This document shows, one piece after another, positions 36,270-54,688 of a DNA stretch of 64,000 bases (positions are counted from its first letter, which is position 1; each line of letters begins with the position of its first letter). Below the pieces are notes generated by a model, which was not told the DNA's origin, did not search any database, and was given only the letters and a program-made list of their open reading frames with translations. The DNA lies in NCBI GenBank assembly GCA_017311185.1, contig JAESUZ010004910.1, positions 124,001 to 188,000 on the forward strand, in the 5' to 3' direction. Position numbers and translations under genes: made by a program. This DNA is from Proteles cristata cristata. Taxonomy: Eukaryota > Chordata > Mammalia > Carnivora > Hyaenidae.

Positions 36270-36500
36270 ACCAGTAATCATGACAGTTAGCCTTTACTGA
36301 GCACTTACCCTGTGCCAAACCGTGTTCCCAGTGATTTACATGATTTAGTCGCTTTCAGTTCTCATAACCCGTAGTTAGTAGTATCTCCCCAATTGCAGAG
36401 AGGAGGCCGCTGAAGCTTCGGGGTAAGTGAATTATGCTAATTGACATTGCTAGTAAGGGACAGAAAGGACTCACAGCCTCAGCTGCTCAAACTATTAAAC
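36270..36500 (-). repeat. MIR relic
   Basis: gcctttactgagcacttaccctgtgccaaac, then attgcagagaggaggccgctgaagc and a later tagtaagggacagaaagg fit the reversed MIR consensus. Confidence 0.7.
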
Positions 36501-37535
36501 CTCAAACTATTCCATGCAAATGGACAGAGAAGCACTGTAGACCTGAGTTCTTAGCTTTAGCTGTCAGGTTAATTACATAAACTCTGGTGGCCTCCCTGCC
36601 TGAGACTTCCCTTATTTGTGAAATAAGATTTCCCAAATGATGTGAAATCTTTGTGAAAAGTATAATGTACCATATCAATGGCCGTTACTGTTATACTTCT
36701 GTAATCATGGCTCATGTGAGCTTTATCTAGACCTTCCCACGTGATGTTAGGAAATAAAAATGAAGTAATTGTGTTGCTATTCAATCACACAGAATCACAG
36801 GCTGGCTCTAATATCAGGAGGATGAGGTGAAGGGGTTAGTACGGTTTTTAATAAGGTGCCCCCTTTTGTGTCTCCAAATCTGATGACCGCTCTTGATGCT
36901 GACTGTGGGACACACTGACTCATGTGGTCACGCAATACATTTCCAGATACTTGACAATATTGAGTCAACATAGTATCTTATTTTTTGTAAGGTGACATTT
37001 TTAGAGAATGCGATTAGAAGGAGCAACTCTCTAGGTCCTTCCATTACCTTTACTCAGTCACTGTTTTTCCTTCCACCAAGAGATCAAATGCCAAGTGTTC
37101 CAAGAGGAAGGATCTGTTATCCGAAGTTGGCGCTGTGAGCTGTGGGTAAATTACATCACTCTTCGCATTTCAGTGAACTGGAGCTAATCAAATCTGTCCT
37201 GCTTCTCTCAGCAGGCTTATGAGAAAAATCAACCGAGAATATGCAAGACTATGATAGAAAAAAAATAAAAGAGGAAGGGGAGCATATTGGAAACTAGTGA
37301 GTAGGAAAAGAGGTGAGAGATGTGAGAAATGAGTGCCAGAGTGAGACAGTTTTAAGCTGAAATCATCTCCCTATCCAATGTGCCTCCACAACCCCACAAC
37401 CTCCTCCCCATTTGAAAAGCACTTTTATTACAAACAGGTGTTTTCAGAGTGCTATTTTTTTTTTCAGCAAAAATAACTGTTGTTTATTTTCACAAGAAAA
37501 TAGTATAGGTATGTTATAATATAATAACTGCATCA
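36501..37535. other. No supported gene; unassigned DNA
   Basis: No named repeat or exon recognised. Base composition is slightly less AT-rich than the neighbourhood. Confidence 0.5.
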
Positions 37536-37539
37536 AGAA

Positions 37540-37690
37540 AGTTACTATTATAGTCCCATTTTATAAATGAGGAAACTAAAGCAAAGAAAGGTCAAAAACA
37601 TGTCCAAACATCCACAGCTGTTAAATGGCAGAACAAGGATTCAAACCAGGCAATCTAGCTCCAGAGGCTGTTCTTATTTCTGTCCTTATT
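37540..37690 (-). repeat. MIR relic
   Basis: cccattttataaatgaggaaactaaagc then acagctgttaaatggcagaacaaggattcaaacc is the reversed MIR core, well preserved. Confidence 0.75.
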
Positions 37691-38210
37691 TTTTTTTGAA
37701 ATAGTGTCCATCTAGAGTTGGGGTCCAGTTTTTCAAATGATGTCAATTTCCCAGTCAACTTTCAACTAACCTTGCAAATAAAATTAAAGCCACTGCTTCT
37801 GCTATGTCCCACAACAGAGCACAGGGAAAAGAGAAAGTGGATCACCAGTACTGTATCCAACAAAGCATTTTCTCACACTTATTTCTCCCCCACTTCAAGC
37901 TTTCCCAATGCCAAACTACCACATTTCCTCATGCATAGGTATGGACCCCACCCTAAATCCCTCAGGAGTCTGGACAGGAGAGTCAGAAGTACATAATTAG
38001 ATTTAAATTCACCTCTTTGCCTTGCTAACATCCTTCACACCATACACTCCCCCCACCCACACAAAATACCCCTTTCCTAAGTTCATGGGCTAGGAACCAA
38101 CTCTTGCCACCTGTTCCTTTCTTCCTGGGAAGTAACAACCCACACCTGGCTAATTCATGTTTGCTTAAGATATTGAACCCGCTGGTCTTTGCCTCTTTCT
38201 TACTATGACT
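37691..38210. other. No supported gene; unassigned DNA
   Basis: A 92-codon open frame at 37718-37996 has no resemblance I can name and no flanking splice or promoter signals. Confidence 0.5.
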
Positions 38211-38221
38211 AAAGAGCTATG

Positions 38222-39273
38222 AGCTTCTGCACAGCCAAGGAAACAACCCAGAAAATTAACAGGCAACCAACATAATGGGAAAAGATAGTTGCAAATGACA
38301 TATCAGATAAAGGGTTAATATCCAGAATCTATAAGGAACTCACCAAACTACACGCCCGAAAAACAAACAACCCAGTGAAGAAATCGGCAGAAGATATGAA
38401 CAGACACTTCTCCAAAGAGGACATCCAGATGGCCAACAGACATGAAACGATGCTCAGCATCCCTCCTCATCAGGGAAATACAAATCAAAACCACACTGAG
38501 ATACCACCTCACTCCAGTCAGAGTGGCTAAAATGAGCAAATCAGAGAACTCTAGATGCTGGCGAGGATGTGGAGAAACGGGCACCCTCCTACACTGTGGG
38601 TGGGAATGTAAACTGATACAGCTCCTCTGGAAAACAGTGTGGAGGTTCCTCAGGAAACTAACAATAGAACTCCCCTAGGACCTAGCAATAGCACTGCTAG
38701 GAATTTACCCAAGGGATACAGAAATGCTGAGGCATAGGAGCACATGGACCCCAATGTTCATAGCAGCACTCTCCACAATAGCTAAAACATGGAAAGAGCC
38801 TAAGTGTCCATCAACAGATGAATGGATCAAGAAGATGTGGTTTATCTATACCATGGAATACTACATGGCAATGAGAAACAATGAAATCTGGCCATGTGTA
38901 GCAACATGGATGGACCTTGAGGGTGTTATGCTGAGCGAAATAAGTCAGGCAGAGAAGGACAAATATCATATGTGTGCATGTATAGGAGGATTAGGAGGAA
39001 CTTAACAGAGGACCAAGGGGGAGAAGAAGAGTGGAAATGGTGGGGGAAAGGGAGAGAGGCAAACCATGAGAGACTCTTGAATGCTGACAAAAACTGAGGA
39101 CTGATGGATGTGGGGGGTAGGGGGAATGGGCATAGAGGAGGACACTTATGGGGATGAGCACTGAGTGTTATGTGGAAACTAATTTGACAATAAACTATTT
39201 GTAAAAAATAAATAAATAAATAAATAAATAAACATCAAAAAAAAATAAAGGTACTTTTGAAAGACAAAAAAAA
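38222..39273 (+). mobile_element. 5'-truncated young felid LINE-1 with a likely 3' transduction
   Basis: Starts inside ORF2 (agcttctgcacagccaagg) and runs through the natural ORF2 end (GLGGT at 39005), the 3'UTR and a first A-rich tail at about 39203-39232. It then has 33 extra bases with an AATAAA at 39244-39249 and a second A run at 39266-39273. The 11-bp duplication aaagagctatg (38211-38221 and 39274-39284) encloses all of it. ORF2 is interrupted by TAG near 38676-38678. Confidence 0.88.
39233..39265 (+). other. Candidate L1 3'-transduced segment
   Basis: Unique bases between two A tracts, inside the target duplications and absent from the ends of the sibling L1 copies at 10.6 kb and 17.4 kb. 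It contains AATAAA about 17 bases before the second A run. This fits read-through of the L1 polyadenylation signal at the source locus. Confidence 0.65.
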
Positions 39274-39284
39274 AAAGAGCTATG

Positions 39285-40281
39285 TATACAGCATGGGCTG
39301 TCTGAACAATATAGGAAAGAGTGTGCAGGTGGTTCTGGGGGAAAGTGTTGCAAACACAAATATTCAGAGTAAACAGGCAGATACCATAAGTGAATGGAGT
39401 TAAGTCAGGCTTAAAAGACTATTGTCTTCAAATACTTGGTTCCCTTCACTGTGTTTTGCTTTCCTACTTTCGACAGAATGAAGGGTACCTGAACTCAATC
39501 ATAAGAAGAAAAAGTGGAAGGTAAATATAACTGCAGAAATGGACACTTTGTCTGAGAATGGTGGATATTCTTCTTCCAAGGGAATTCAAACTCCTATTTT
39601 CCATAGTTTTATGAGCAGTCTCCTGAGTGTATCAGAAACCAACTTAGAATTCTTTAACCAATTCTGCTTTCATGGATTAGTTTTCTCTTTCTAGTATGTG
39701 GTGAACACAGAACCCCAGACGGGGAGAGCAGAGATGATCAGCTGGGAACTTAGTTATCTGTGGTGGGTGAGAAGCTGCTGAACTCCCCCCACCAGCTGTG
39801 GGATTGGTCATCCTTTTAGGCTTTCTTTCTAGCAAGGCCACTGAGGGATAAACAACAGTGGACTTTACTTTTCCTCTCCTTCCAGTGAATGTTGGAATCA
39901 ATCTGCTTATTGTTTAAGTAAATGTTTAAGCACTGACGCTGTTGTAAATAGGCAAGAAAAAGCAGCCCTCAAACAACTGTCTCTAATTGTGGTAAAAGGG
40001 TGGGCCAATCTTGATTCCAGACATGACAAACAAGAAATACAATCAGCAAGACTGAAAAGTAATCTCCTGACATGTAGAATAATAAGTAGGGTCATAAACA
40101 CAAATATCTATGGAAGTGAAATTTTGTTCATTTTATCTAAAAAATATAAATTTGGATATTAATATACTGTGGTTCTTCTCATCATGACTTCACCAATTAT
40201 TTTTGCATTGAAATATTCTTTCCCAAATAATAATTTTTAGTGGAGAATAATCTGGCCCAATGCCACTTTGACCAAATAATC
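39285..40281. other. No supported gene; unassigned DNA
   Basis: Nothing recognised. Open frames on the minus strand at 39677-40101 lack family resemblance. Confidence 0.5.
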
Positions 40282-40300
40282 AGAGATGGCACCACTATAA

Positions 40301-40508
40301 GGTAATGGGTGGCTCAGTTGGTTAAATGTCTGACTCTTAATTTTGGCTCAGGTCATGGTCCCATGGTTCCTGGGATTGAGTCCTGCATTGAGCTCTGCAC
40401 TGACAGCAGGAAGTCTGCTTAGAATTCTCTCTCTCCCTCTCTCTGCCCCTCTCCCACTCATGTTGTCTCTACATCTCTCTCAAAATAAATAAGATTTAAA
40501 AAAAAAAA
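40301..40508 (+). mobile_element. Carnivore tRNA-Lys SINE, diverged
   Basis: gggtggctcagttggttaaat, caggtcatggtcccatgg, CT-rich part and A tail. Imperfect flanking repeats (agagatggcaccactataa before, agaggtagcatcaccagtaa after) look like an aged target duplication. The first few bases of the head are missing or altered. Confidence 0.85.
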
Positions 40509-40529
40509 AGAGGTAGCATCACCAGTAAT

Positions 40530-43094
40530 TAGACATATGGATATCTATACCTCCTGATAACAGGGCAGTAAGAATGGGTATCACATCACTTTTTGCAAAA
40601 AAATGAATAATTCCAATGTAAGCATGAGAAAACTTTAAGAAAGATATAGGTTAGTTAATAGTACTCTATCAATATTAATGTCCTTGTTTAGCCAATTGTA
40701 CTAAAGGTAAAACATAAACCTTTGCAAAAACTTAAAAGATATAAGACCTCTGTGTACTATTTTTGTAACTTTTCATAAACCTAAAATTATTTCAAATTAA
40801 AGAAAAAGAATTTTTTTCACCACCCTACCCTAAGTCTACTTTAGATAATTTTAAAGGATTTAAATCTATTATAACATATTATTCTATGTAAATTAATTCA
40901 AATTGAGATTTACTTTTAAATTTTTGAATGATGCTTAAATGCACAAACTATAGGAGGGATAACACTTTGAATGGGAAAATAAGGATTGGCAATGCCTGTT
41001 CTTTACTTGCTTTCTCCCTGCCAAAGGGCATGGTGATTGTTATGTTTCTAAACACTTTTCTTCCAAGATTATAGGGACTCCAACCTGCTGCTCCCTGGGG
41101 GAATTGTTCTTCTCTTACTGAAAACACTGAAATAATGATGTATCTGCAAGTCCTAGTGCAACTAATACCATCCTCCCAACTTTCAAAAGTAAGCTTGGCC
41201 ATATGACCTATATGTGGCCAGTCATAATATTAAAACTTCGTGGCCACAATGATTGGTCTAAAGTGAACTTATTGGCCAAGCCTAGCACCTAGAGTTCTTC
41301 TCTGGGATTTTCATATTGAACATGGAAAAGAAATCCTCTTTTTCTCTTTGAATTATGAACTGGAAAGCTCCTGATTCCAGAAGTGACAGTAGTCATGTAT
41401 TCACTGAATGGAAGAGCCTAAAAAATGAAAGCTGCAAAGATACAGACACTGAGAAATGAGGAGGGAGAGAGAGGGAAAAGGAGAAGAAGAGGGAGAGAGA
41501 GAGAGAAAGGCAGATAGAGAGAGAGAGAATGGAAAAATGAAAGATAATGAGACACTCACTAATGCTATTTAAGTCTCTGGATTCAGTGTCCTTGGCCAGC
41601 TCTTTTTTCATGCTTCAATTACATAAACCATAAATTTCTTTTTTCTTGCTTAAGCTAGTTTCAATTAGGATACACCTCTTTGTCTTTTGAAACCAAAATA
41701 ATTTTGATTTATACAAGATGACTTTTGTTTTGATAGATGAAAATATTATATGTAACAGATGATACTATTTATACCACTACTACTAGGGGCTGATTCAAAA
41801 GGGGGAGACAGGAAATATGGGTAAATTTCAATTCAAGAATAAAGTCATTCTAAAATGGAGGCACTTGAACCAAGTGCCAGAGATCACTAAGGAATATTAG
41901 AAAGCAGAACAAGGATCATTACTCAAAGACTGGACATGGTGGAAAAAAGGAAAAAAAAACCCTCACTTTCAAGAATAAAAAGGAGGCAAATTCTATGAAT
42001 TAGATCAGTAGCTTACCATTAATTTCAGAACAAATTATTAAAATTTTGTTTTCTTTTACTCACAAAATAAGTATTGATCACTGGCAACCCAGTAGGACAT
42101 AGAGCAAATCATACTAATGTCAGTAAGAGTTAGTTCTATGCTCACTAAATATCTGGACTTCAGCATATCATGTGACAAGGTCTTTCTATTATCCTTTTGA
42201 ACAGTCACTAGCAAGGTAGATTAATAACTGTTTCTAATGCATAATAATTATTAAGTCAATTAACTTGTAGGGAAGTTTCTGGTAACTTCATCTTCTTTCC
42301 TATCTATGCAAATCTTTTTATTAATATCCTGAACGAAGAAAACAGTGGAAAACTGACTACATCTATATATAGCATAAAGCGAGGAGAGAGTAATTGGATG
42401 GTAAAGTCAAAATTCAAAATATCTTGAGAGGCTAAAATTAGTCTTAAACCTAGACCCCTGCCTCCGTACAAACAGATAACAAAAACATAAAAACTGTACA
42501 AGTCTGGGTGAAAAAGAGTAGCACATGTGACAACAAATAAAGGTTCTAGTGGACTATGAGTTCTGTCAGAGAAAAATAAAGCTAACTCAATTTTAGGCAA
42601 TTATGGCAGAAGGTTAGTTTCTAAAAAGAGGTGAAATTCTTGCCCTAATCACCACGGGTTTAGTCAAGAATACTACATTTCATTTTACATGCCACATTTT
42701 TTAAAAAGTATATATAAAAATATCCAGACAAGACCAACCAGATGCAAGATCATTAAAAAAAAAAAAAAGACAAAAAAAAGACAGAGGATGTTTAACTGAG
42801 AGTAGAAAAATGTTAGGCAAGACATAATAACCTGTCTTCAAGGTTTGAAGAGCTGTCATATATAAAAGGGATTGAGACTTATCAGTGTGGTGCTATAGGG
42901 CAAAATTAGCATGCTTGACTGGAAGTAGGTAATGAGGGAAGATTTGTGTCATTATAAGGAAAGACTCTGTAACCCTCTGAGCCATTCCAAATTAAAGAAA
43001 AGACTGTTTGGGGAGACCATGAATTACCTAACTCTTGACAGGAATAGTCCCAAGGAATGTCATATATTTGGGGTGGGAATGTGGCTAACAAGAT
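40530..43094. other. No supported gene; unassigned AT-rich DNA
   Basis: About 2.5 kb without young transposable elements. A GA-rich low-complexity patch lies at about 41458-41530. The minus-strand open frame at 42304-42600 has no recognisable family. Confidence 0.5.
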
Positions 43095-43262
43095 CAATGT
43101 TTTCCAAACTTTAATTGCATATGAATCACCAAAGACTTATTAAAAATGCAGATTCTCATGCAGGAGTTCTGGGATGCAGGGCTGAGAAACTGAATTTCTC
43201 ATGAGCTCCAAAGCAATGCCTATCATGCTAATACATGGACCACACTCTGAGAACCAAGGAAC
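43095..43262. mobile_element. hAT-type non-autonomous DNA transposon relic
   Basis: ttttccaaactttaattgcatatgaatcacc ... ttaaaaatgcagattc ... ggaccacactctgagaacc follows the mammalian hAT consensus with cagtggttctcaaac-type ends. No transposase. Confidence 0.6.
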
Positions 43263-43264
43263 TA

Positions 43265-44483
43265 GATAACTTTTAAGGTAACTTTTCACTACTACAATTC
43301 TCATAGAAAAGGCACCTCAGGAACCTAGAAAGTAGTTATATCTTGGGCTTTCCATATCAAAGTTTCAGTGTTTGAGAGTATAAAGGAAGCAAGAACATGG
43401 TTGGAAACGGAACCAGAAATACTCCAAAACTCACTCAGTAAATTCATATTTTAAAAGAGCCTATTCTAAAGAAAGAAAAATTCTTAATAAATACTTACAT
43501 ATGACTGCATTTAATTATCTACTTTTACTATAAATGATGAGTCGTGTTTAAGAATTGGAATCAATAGCACTTATTTCTTCAATTTTAATAATTCAATTTT
43601 GTATTAAAGTCAAGACTTTAAGTGTTTGTCTAGTTTATTCAGCAAAAGTCTTTCATAATTATTCATGCATCTCAAAGCCTTCCAGTGTACAGTCTTTGCT
43701 GCATTATTTTCTTACCTCCATTTCTATAGATCAGAGCTCTCCAAATGGTGGAATTATAGATGTCCGTTGGGATATTTGGTCTTCTCAACCTTTGGGAAGG
43801 CCAGAGAAAGAGCTTCTGAGAATAATACCCAACTGGATTGGCATTTAGACAATCATGATTAGGGCTCATTGGTCTGGCCTCAAGGCACTGAGCTATCAAA
43901 CAACAAAGCTATCACCTTGATAGCTACTTTAGTAACTTGCTGCAAGCATGTCCCTTTTCATCATGAGAAAGGGATCTGTGGATTTGTTGAAGGAGTGCTT
44001 AATTAGCATAGCATGCCTACCAAAATCTGGCCACAGGAAGACAGATTATGAGAAAGAAAGTTGGGTATTCTTGGTAGGTGTATCTGTAGGTATCTTCCTA
44101 TACATTAAATATTTTTATCCATTTGTGGCAATGTAGGTGTATGATAACGTCTCTAAAGGACATATATTTTCTAATTTAGAACTTCAATATTACTTTTATA
44201 ATACTTGACATATAAAATTAAGCTAAATTTTAAATCTATAGCATCCTCATGAAATTCCAATGGTAAATTTGGAAAGGAAATAAATGGAAGAGTGGCTATA
44301 TTTAAAATCAAATGTTGAAAAAAATTAAGAATAATAAAAAATAAAACAAAATAAAATGTTGAAAAAGTCTTAATGGTTATAAAAGTTGCTTCAAAATTTC
44401 TATTCTCTACTTGTTCAGATAAATTTCTTTATGGACGGCAGCTGTAAATAAACTTGAAAAGATCATCGTTAAAATGTTTTGAT
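43265..44483. other. No supported gene; unassigned AT-rich DNA
   Basis: Overlapping short open frames around 43555-43900 occur on both strands with no family resemblance. No named repeat seen. Confidence 0.5.
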
Positions 44484-44502
44484 AAGAAATGATATATAAG
44501 TT

Positions 44503-44721
44503 GGGGTGCCTGGGTGGCTTAGTCGTTGAGTGTCCAACTTTCACTCAGGTCATGATCTCGCGGTTCGTGGGTTCGAGCCCCGCGTCGGGCTCTGTGCTGA
44601 CTGCCTGCTCAGAGTCTGGAGCCTGTTTCAGTCTGTGACTCCCTCTCTCTCTGACCCTCCCCTGCTCACGCTGTCTCTCTCTCTCTCTCCTAGAAATAAA
44701 TAAAACATTAAAAAAAGAGAA
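44503..44721 (+). mobile_element. Felid tRNA-Lys SINE with perfect 19-bp target duplication
   Basis: Head ggggtgcctgggtggcttag, B-box region gggttcgagccccgcg, (CT)n and tail aaataaataaaacatt. aagaaatgatatataagtt occurs exactly at 44484-44502 and 44722-44740. Among the youngest-looking SINEs here. Confidence 0.95.
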
Positions 44722-44740
44722 AAGAAATGATATATAAGTT

Positions 44741-46554
44741 TTCAAGCATAAAAACTAAGACAAAAAAGTTATATCAGTGGAAGTATATTCATATTTCTAA
44801 ATTTAAACTTATCTACATTCAATTTTGTCTTTCCTCAAATATTCTATTTTATTTTCTCATCAAAATTGCATCATATAAAGACAATGTAATGAATCTCTTT
44901 AATGAGTCCCATAAATACGTCCCTAAATTTCCTTTAGTTTACTCCAGTATACCATATAAATATTGCTATTTCCTATGTTGGGAAACACTGTAATACGTAT
45001 ATTTGCTTCTACAATATGTCCTGTTACCAAATTTTTTCTACTTTAATTACAACTAATTAATTTCATACTTAACATATAGTTACTGTTACTCAAAGGACAC
45101 AAATAAGTTTGTATAACAACAAAAAAATGTTAAACCTAAGTTATTTCCTTATTCCTTCTATGTCCCTTGAAAATACTGGGATATTGCTTTGAAGAGCTAG
45201 CAATGTTGTTTTTCTTGACCTCAGTGGTTACTTTTGATAAATCTTAGAGCACACTGTTTTGTGCACTTTAGTGTCCATATGTTATTTCACAGTAAAAAAA
45301 AAAAAATTAAAATTTTGTTCTCTACGACTAAAGAGATATGGTCACTATGGTTCTGAGTATATTCTTACTTCCTGCTTATACTAGCCTTTTTCTTTATTAC
45401 TGTCCAAGGAAAGTTAGCAAATGAGTAACCATATCACTGGGCAGTTGGGAGCAGTCATGAACGGCATAACACTCACTTGATCATTCATAATAGAAATAGT
45501 ATTCTTTAGTTTCTGAATTTCTCTGTTTTCTATATAAATTCGTCAGATGAATCAAATGCTATTAAAACCAACTTAAGGGTGATAATTGGCTCTCTTAATT
45601 TACAGGTTAAAATACAACATTGATAGGCCTGGAAGTTATTACCATGATACACATAGCAGAATTGGGCTAGCACTTGATATGACAAATATGAATTCTATAT
45701 TTATTTTCATCTTTAGCTTTGGCAAACATTCATTTCTCCTGCATCCCAGAAATTATGGCAAATAAGGTCCATAAGATAAATTGAGACAGTTTCAAAATAA
45801 ATCACTGATAGACATAGATATATAGATATATAGTTTGGATGGGGAAATTCTGTTTTTGCTGTGAGAATTTAGCTTGCCCTATAAAGTGTATCATAAAATG
45901 CTTACTCCAGATATGCATAGTGCTCCATTTAAGACAAATGCCTAATTAATGAGACACTCGTTGCCAACACTCTGATTTACTAAATCAGTAATAAGGAGCA
46001 AATATATTCCTGTCCTCACCATACCCACCTTTATTAAATATGTGCTAGAAGTTTCTTTTGCCTTACTAGCACACAGTTAGTATCTGTCTGCTGTGAAAAT
46101 GAAACACCCCAGAGAGCTTGAGGCCACTCAGGCTGAGACATAAAGGGGGAGAAAAAGAAAAGAAAAGAAAGCTCACCGAGCCGTCAACACTCACACATGT
46201 GAATTTACAGAACAGACAGAAGAGCTATTAATCTGAGCTCATTCCACATCTCATGTGAGAGTTACACATTATTCTTGTACACTTACCTGGATCACATAGC
46301 TTATTAACATTGGCATTTATTTTTGTTGAGAAACTTTATGTTTAAAGAAATTATCAACCTAGTCTACATTTCTGCAAACACGAGAGCAAATGAGTAAGCA
46401 ACACTACTCAGTCTCATCCTCTACCAAGTCTCATTTGCTTTCTGTATAGAATATCTCTCACTTCCTTTCTCCTCAATCTCATATGCCTTCTTTCCAATCT
46501 TATCCCTTTTCTTCTTTCTCTGTAATAAGCTGCGCCCCCCGGTGGTTGGGAGCT

Positions 46555-46560
<6 letters not shown>
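44741..46560. other. No supported gene; unassigned AT-rich DNA
   Basis: About 1.8 kb with no young transposable element and no exon signals. A small (AAAAG)n patch lies near 46153-46170. Confidence 0.5.

Positions 46561-46620
<60 letters not shown>
46561..46620 (+). repeat. (GA)30 microsatellite upstream of PCSK1
   Basis: Thirty uninterrupted GA units ending about 1.58 kb before the start codon. Likely length-polymorphic. Open frames of SLSL/ERER repeats here are artefacts. Confidence 0.97.
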
Positions 46621-46628
<8 letters not shown>

Positions 46629-47859
46629 GAAAAAAATAAAAGAGAAGAAAAACCTTTCGCAGGCAAGACTTCTAACCCTCCACAATTTACTTTGCGATGA
46701 GTCCAACACGCTCACAGGAGCTCGACACAAGTAGTCACGATTACAAACCTAACCACACTTCCTCCCTGCAGTCAATTTCCTATTGTTCTATTTAAAAGAG
46801 GGGGAAAGATAACAGATCAAATGAGAAATAGCTTGATTCTGGCTAGTTGCAAAACGACAGCAGTTTTTGAGTCTCCAAAGGAGGAACAGCACTGACCATA
46901 GACGCCTATGGCGCTGTCCATTCCTTGGTGCTGAATACTACACACCAGGGTATTTCCACACAGCTCAAACCCTCAGGATCAAAATACGCTCAGCTACGGT
47001 AAACTGAATTCATTTCGGAAGGGGGGGGGTTATTGCGAGGGGGTCATTGGACTTTTGCTTTTTTTCTTTCCAGGAAAAAACATTCTTCCACAAAGTGACA
47101 CTGCATTTTATGGAAAAATAATGGCACAGCTTCCGTTCAACACCAAATTGAAGAGCTCTACTAAAGAATAAAGGAAAGTTCAGAGTTAATAAAATCTGCT
47201 CTTTCTCTTCCTGAATTGAGACAACAGTGTTTGTGTTCCTAGACCACCTTGTTGATGGATAAATGAAATAATTTTCTGTTAAAAACCATGTCCTTAATTA
47301 TTTTCAGATAAGCACAGTAAAAAGGAGTGATGCTAGGCTTTGCAATATCTGGACTAGAATTCTAGATATTGTTTTACTGAGTTGAGAAACAGAGGAGAGG
47401 AGGAAGTAAACTTGTTTTTAAGGTGGTTTTAATAGTTAAAATATATATTTAAAAGTATGGCTTTAACAATGTCTTCCAGATATGCTCAATTTCTTAGGCA
47501 ATTTAGATCAGAATCTGGGCAATAGAAGCTTTCCTCTTCTCTACCAGCCTCTGTCCAATTTTGAATTTAAGACTGCTGTTCTTCCCTGTAGGTGCTGATA
47601 TACAGAGGGCTATTGTAAAAATTCACCCCTTGCCCTCCCCCCAACCCATGCGATAATTAAGTAAATATAAAGAAAACGGACAGAAGGGAGGGAAAGTGTG
47701 CTTAACTCCCAGCCTTTGGTTCTTAGTAGTTACATTTAAATGGGGGCACTTCTCTTAGAGAAGTGAAGGTGTTTCTCATAGCTACAGAATTTACAGTCAG
47801 TCAGGGAGCCGACTTAACTGATCCCAGCAAACGATTCCTTCCTTTTCTTAATCCTTCGC
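46621..47859. other. Immediate 5' flank of PCSK1, no gene
   Basis: About 1.2 kb with no SINE or L1, in contrast to the repeat-dense sequence further left. It could hold distal promoter elements. A G-run lies at 47021-47029. No specific element other than the promoter that follows can be named. Confidence 0.5.
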
Positions 47860-47917
47860 TGCTTATTTTAGCTCCACCCCGCCGGGAATACCATCCAGAT
47901 CTTAGTCCAGGTAGATC

Positions 47918-47925
47918 TGACGTCA
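47918..47925 (+). promoter_or_regulatory. PCSK1: Consensus cAMP response element in the PCSK1 promoter
   Basis: A perfect palindromic TGACGTCA lies 280 bp upstream of the start codon and roughly 80-100 bp upstream of where the GC-rich leader begins. The human PC1 promoter is known to depend on two closely spaced CREs bound by CREB/ATF proteins, which link its expression to neuroendocrine cAMP signalling. The position and pairing here fit that description. Binding itself is inferred. Confidence 0.85.
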
Positions 47926-47945
47926 AGAGATGGCTTTCGTCGATT

Positions 47946-47953
47946 TGACGTGT
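47946..47953 (+). promoter_or_regulatory. PCSK1: Second, variant CRE in the PCSK1 promoter
   Basis: TGACGTGT, a CRE-like site with an intact TGACG half, starts 28 bp after the start of the perfect CRE. The spacing and the one-strong, one-variant arrangement resemble the CRE-1/CRE-2 pair described for the human promoter. The assignment is by position and motif only. Confidence 0.7.
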
Positions 47954-48201
47954 AAACACTCATTTCCATTCCGGCTAGGAAGGGCTGGGGCTCCACTCAG
48001 CCGGGAGAGACCAAAGAGCGCTCGCCACCGCCCAGCCTGTACTCGCGCGCCTCCTATCTCCTCATAGAGCAACCCTGAGAGAGAAGTGGTCTAGAGTCCG
48101 AGGGTGAAAAGGGCGAGTCTTTCTGGCTTTTCTTCTTTCTTGCTTCTTTTCTTGCTTCTTTTCCACGTCTCCTTTCGACTTGTGTGAGAGCGAGTGTGTG
48201 A

Positions 48202-54688
<6,487 letters not shown>

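Noticed and set aside
46421..46734. Open frames with runs of SLSLSL or ERERER
   Set aside because: Translation of the (GA)30 repeat.
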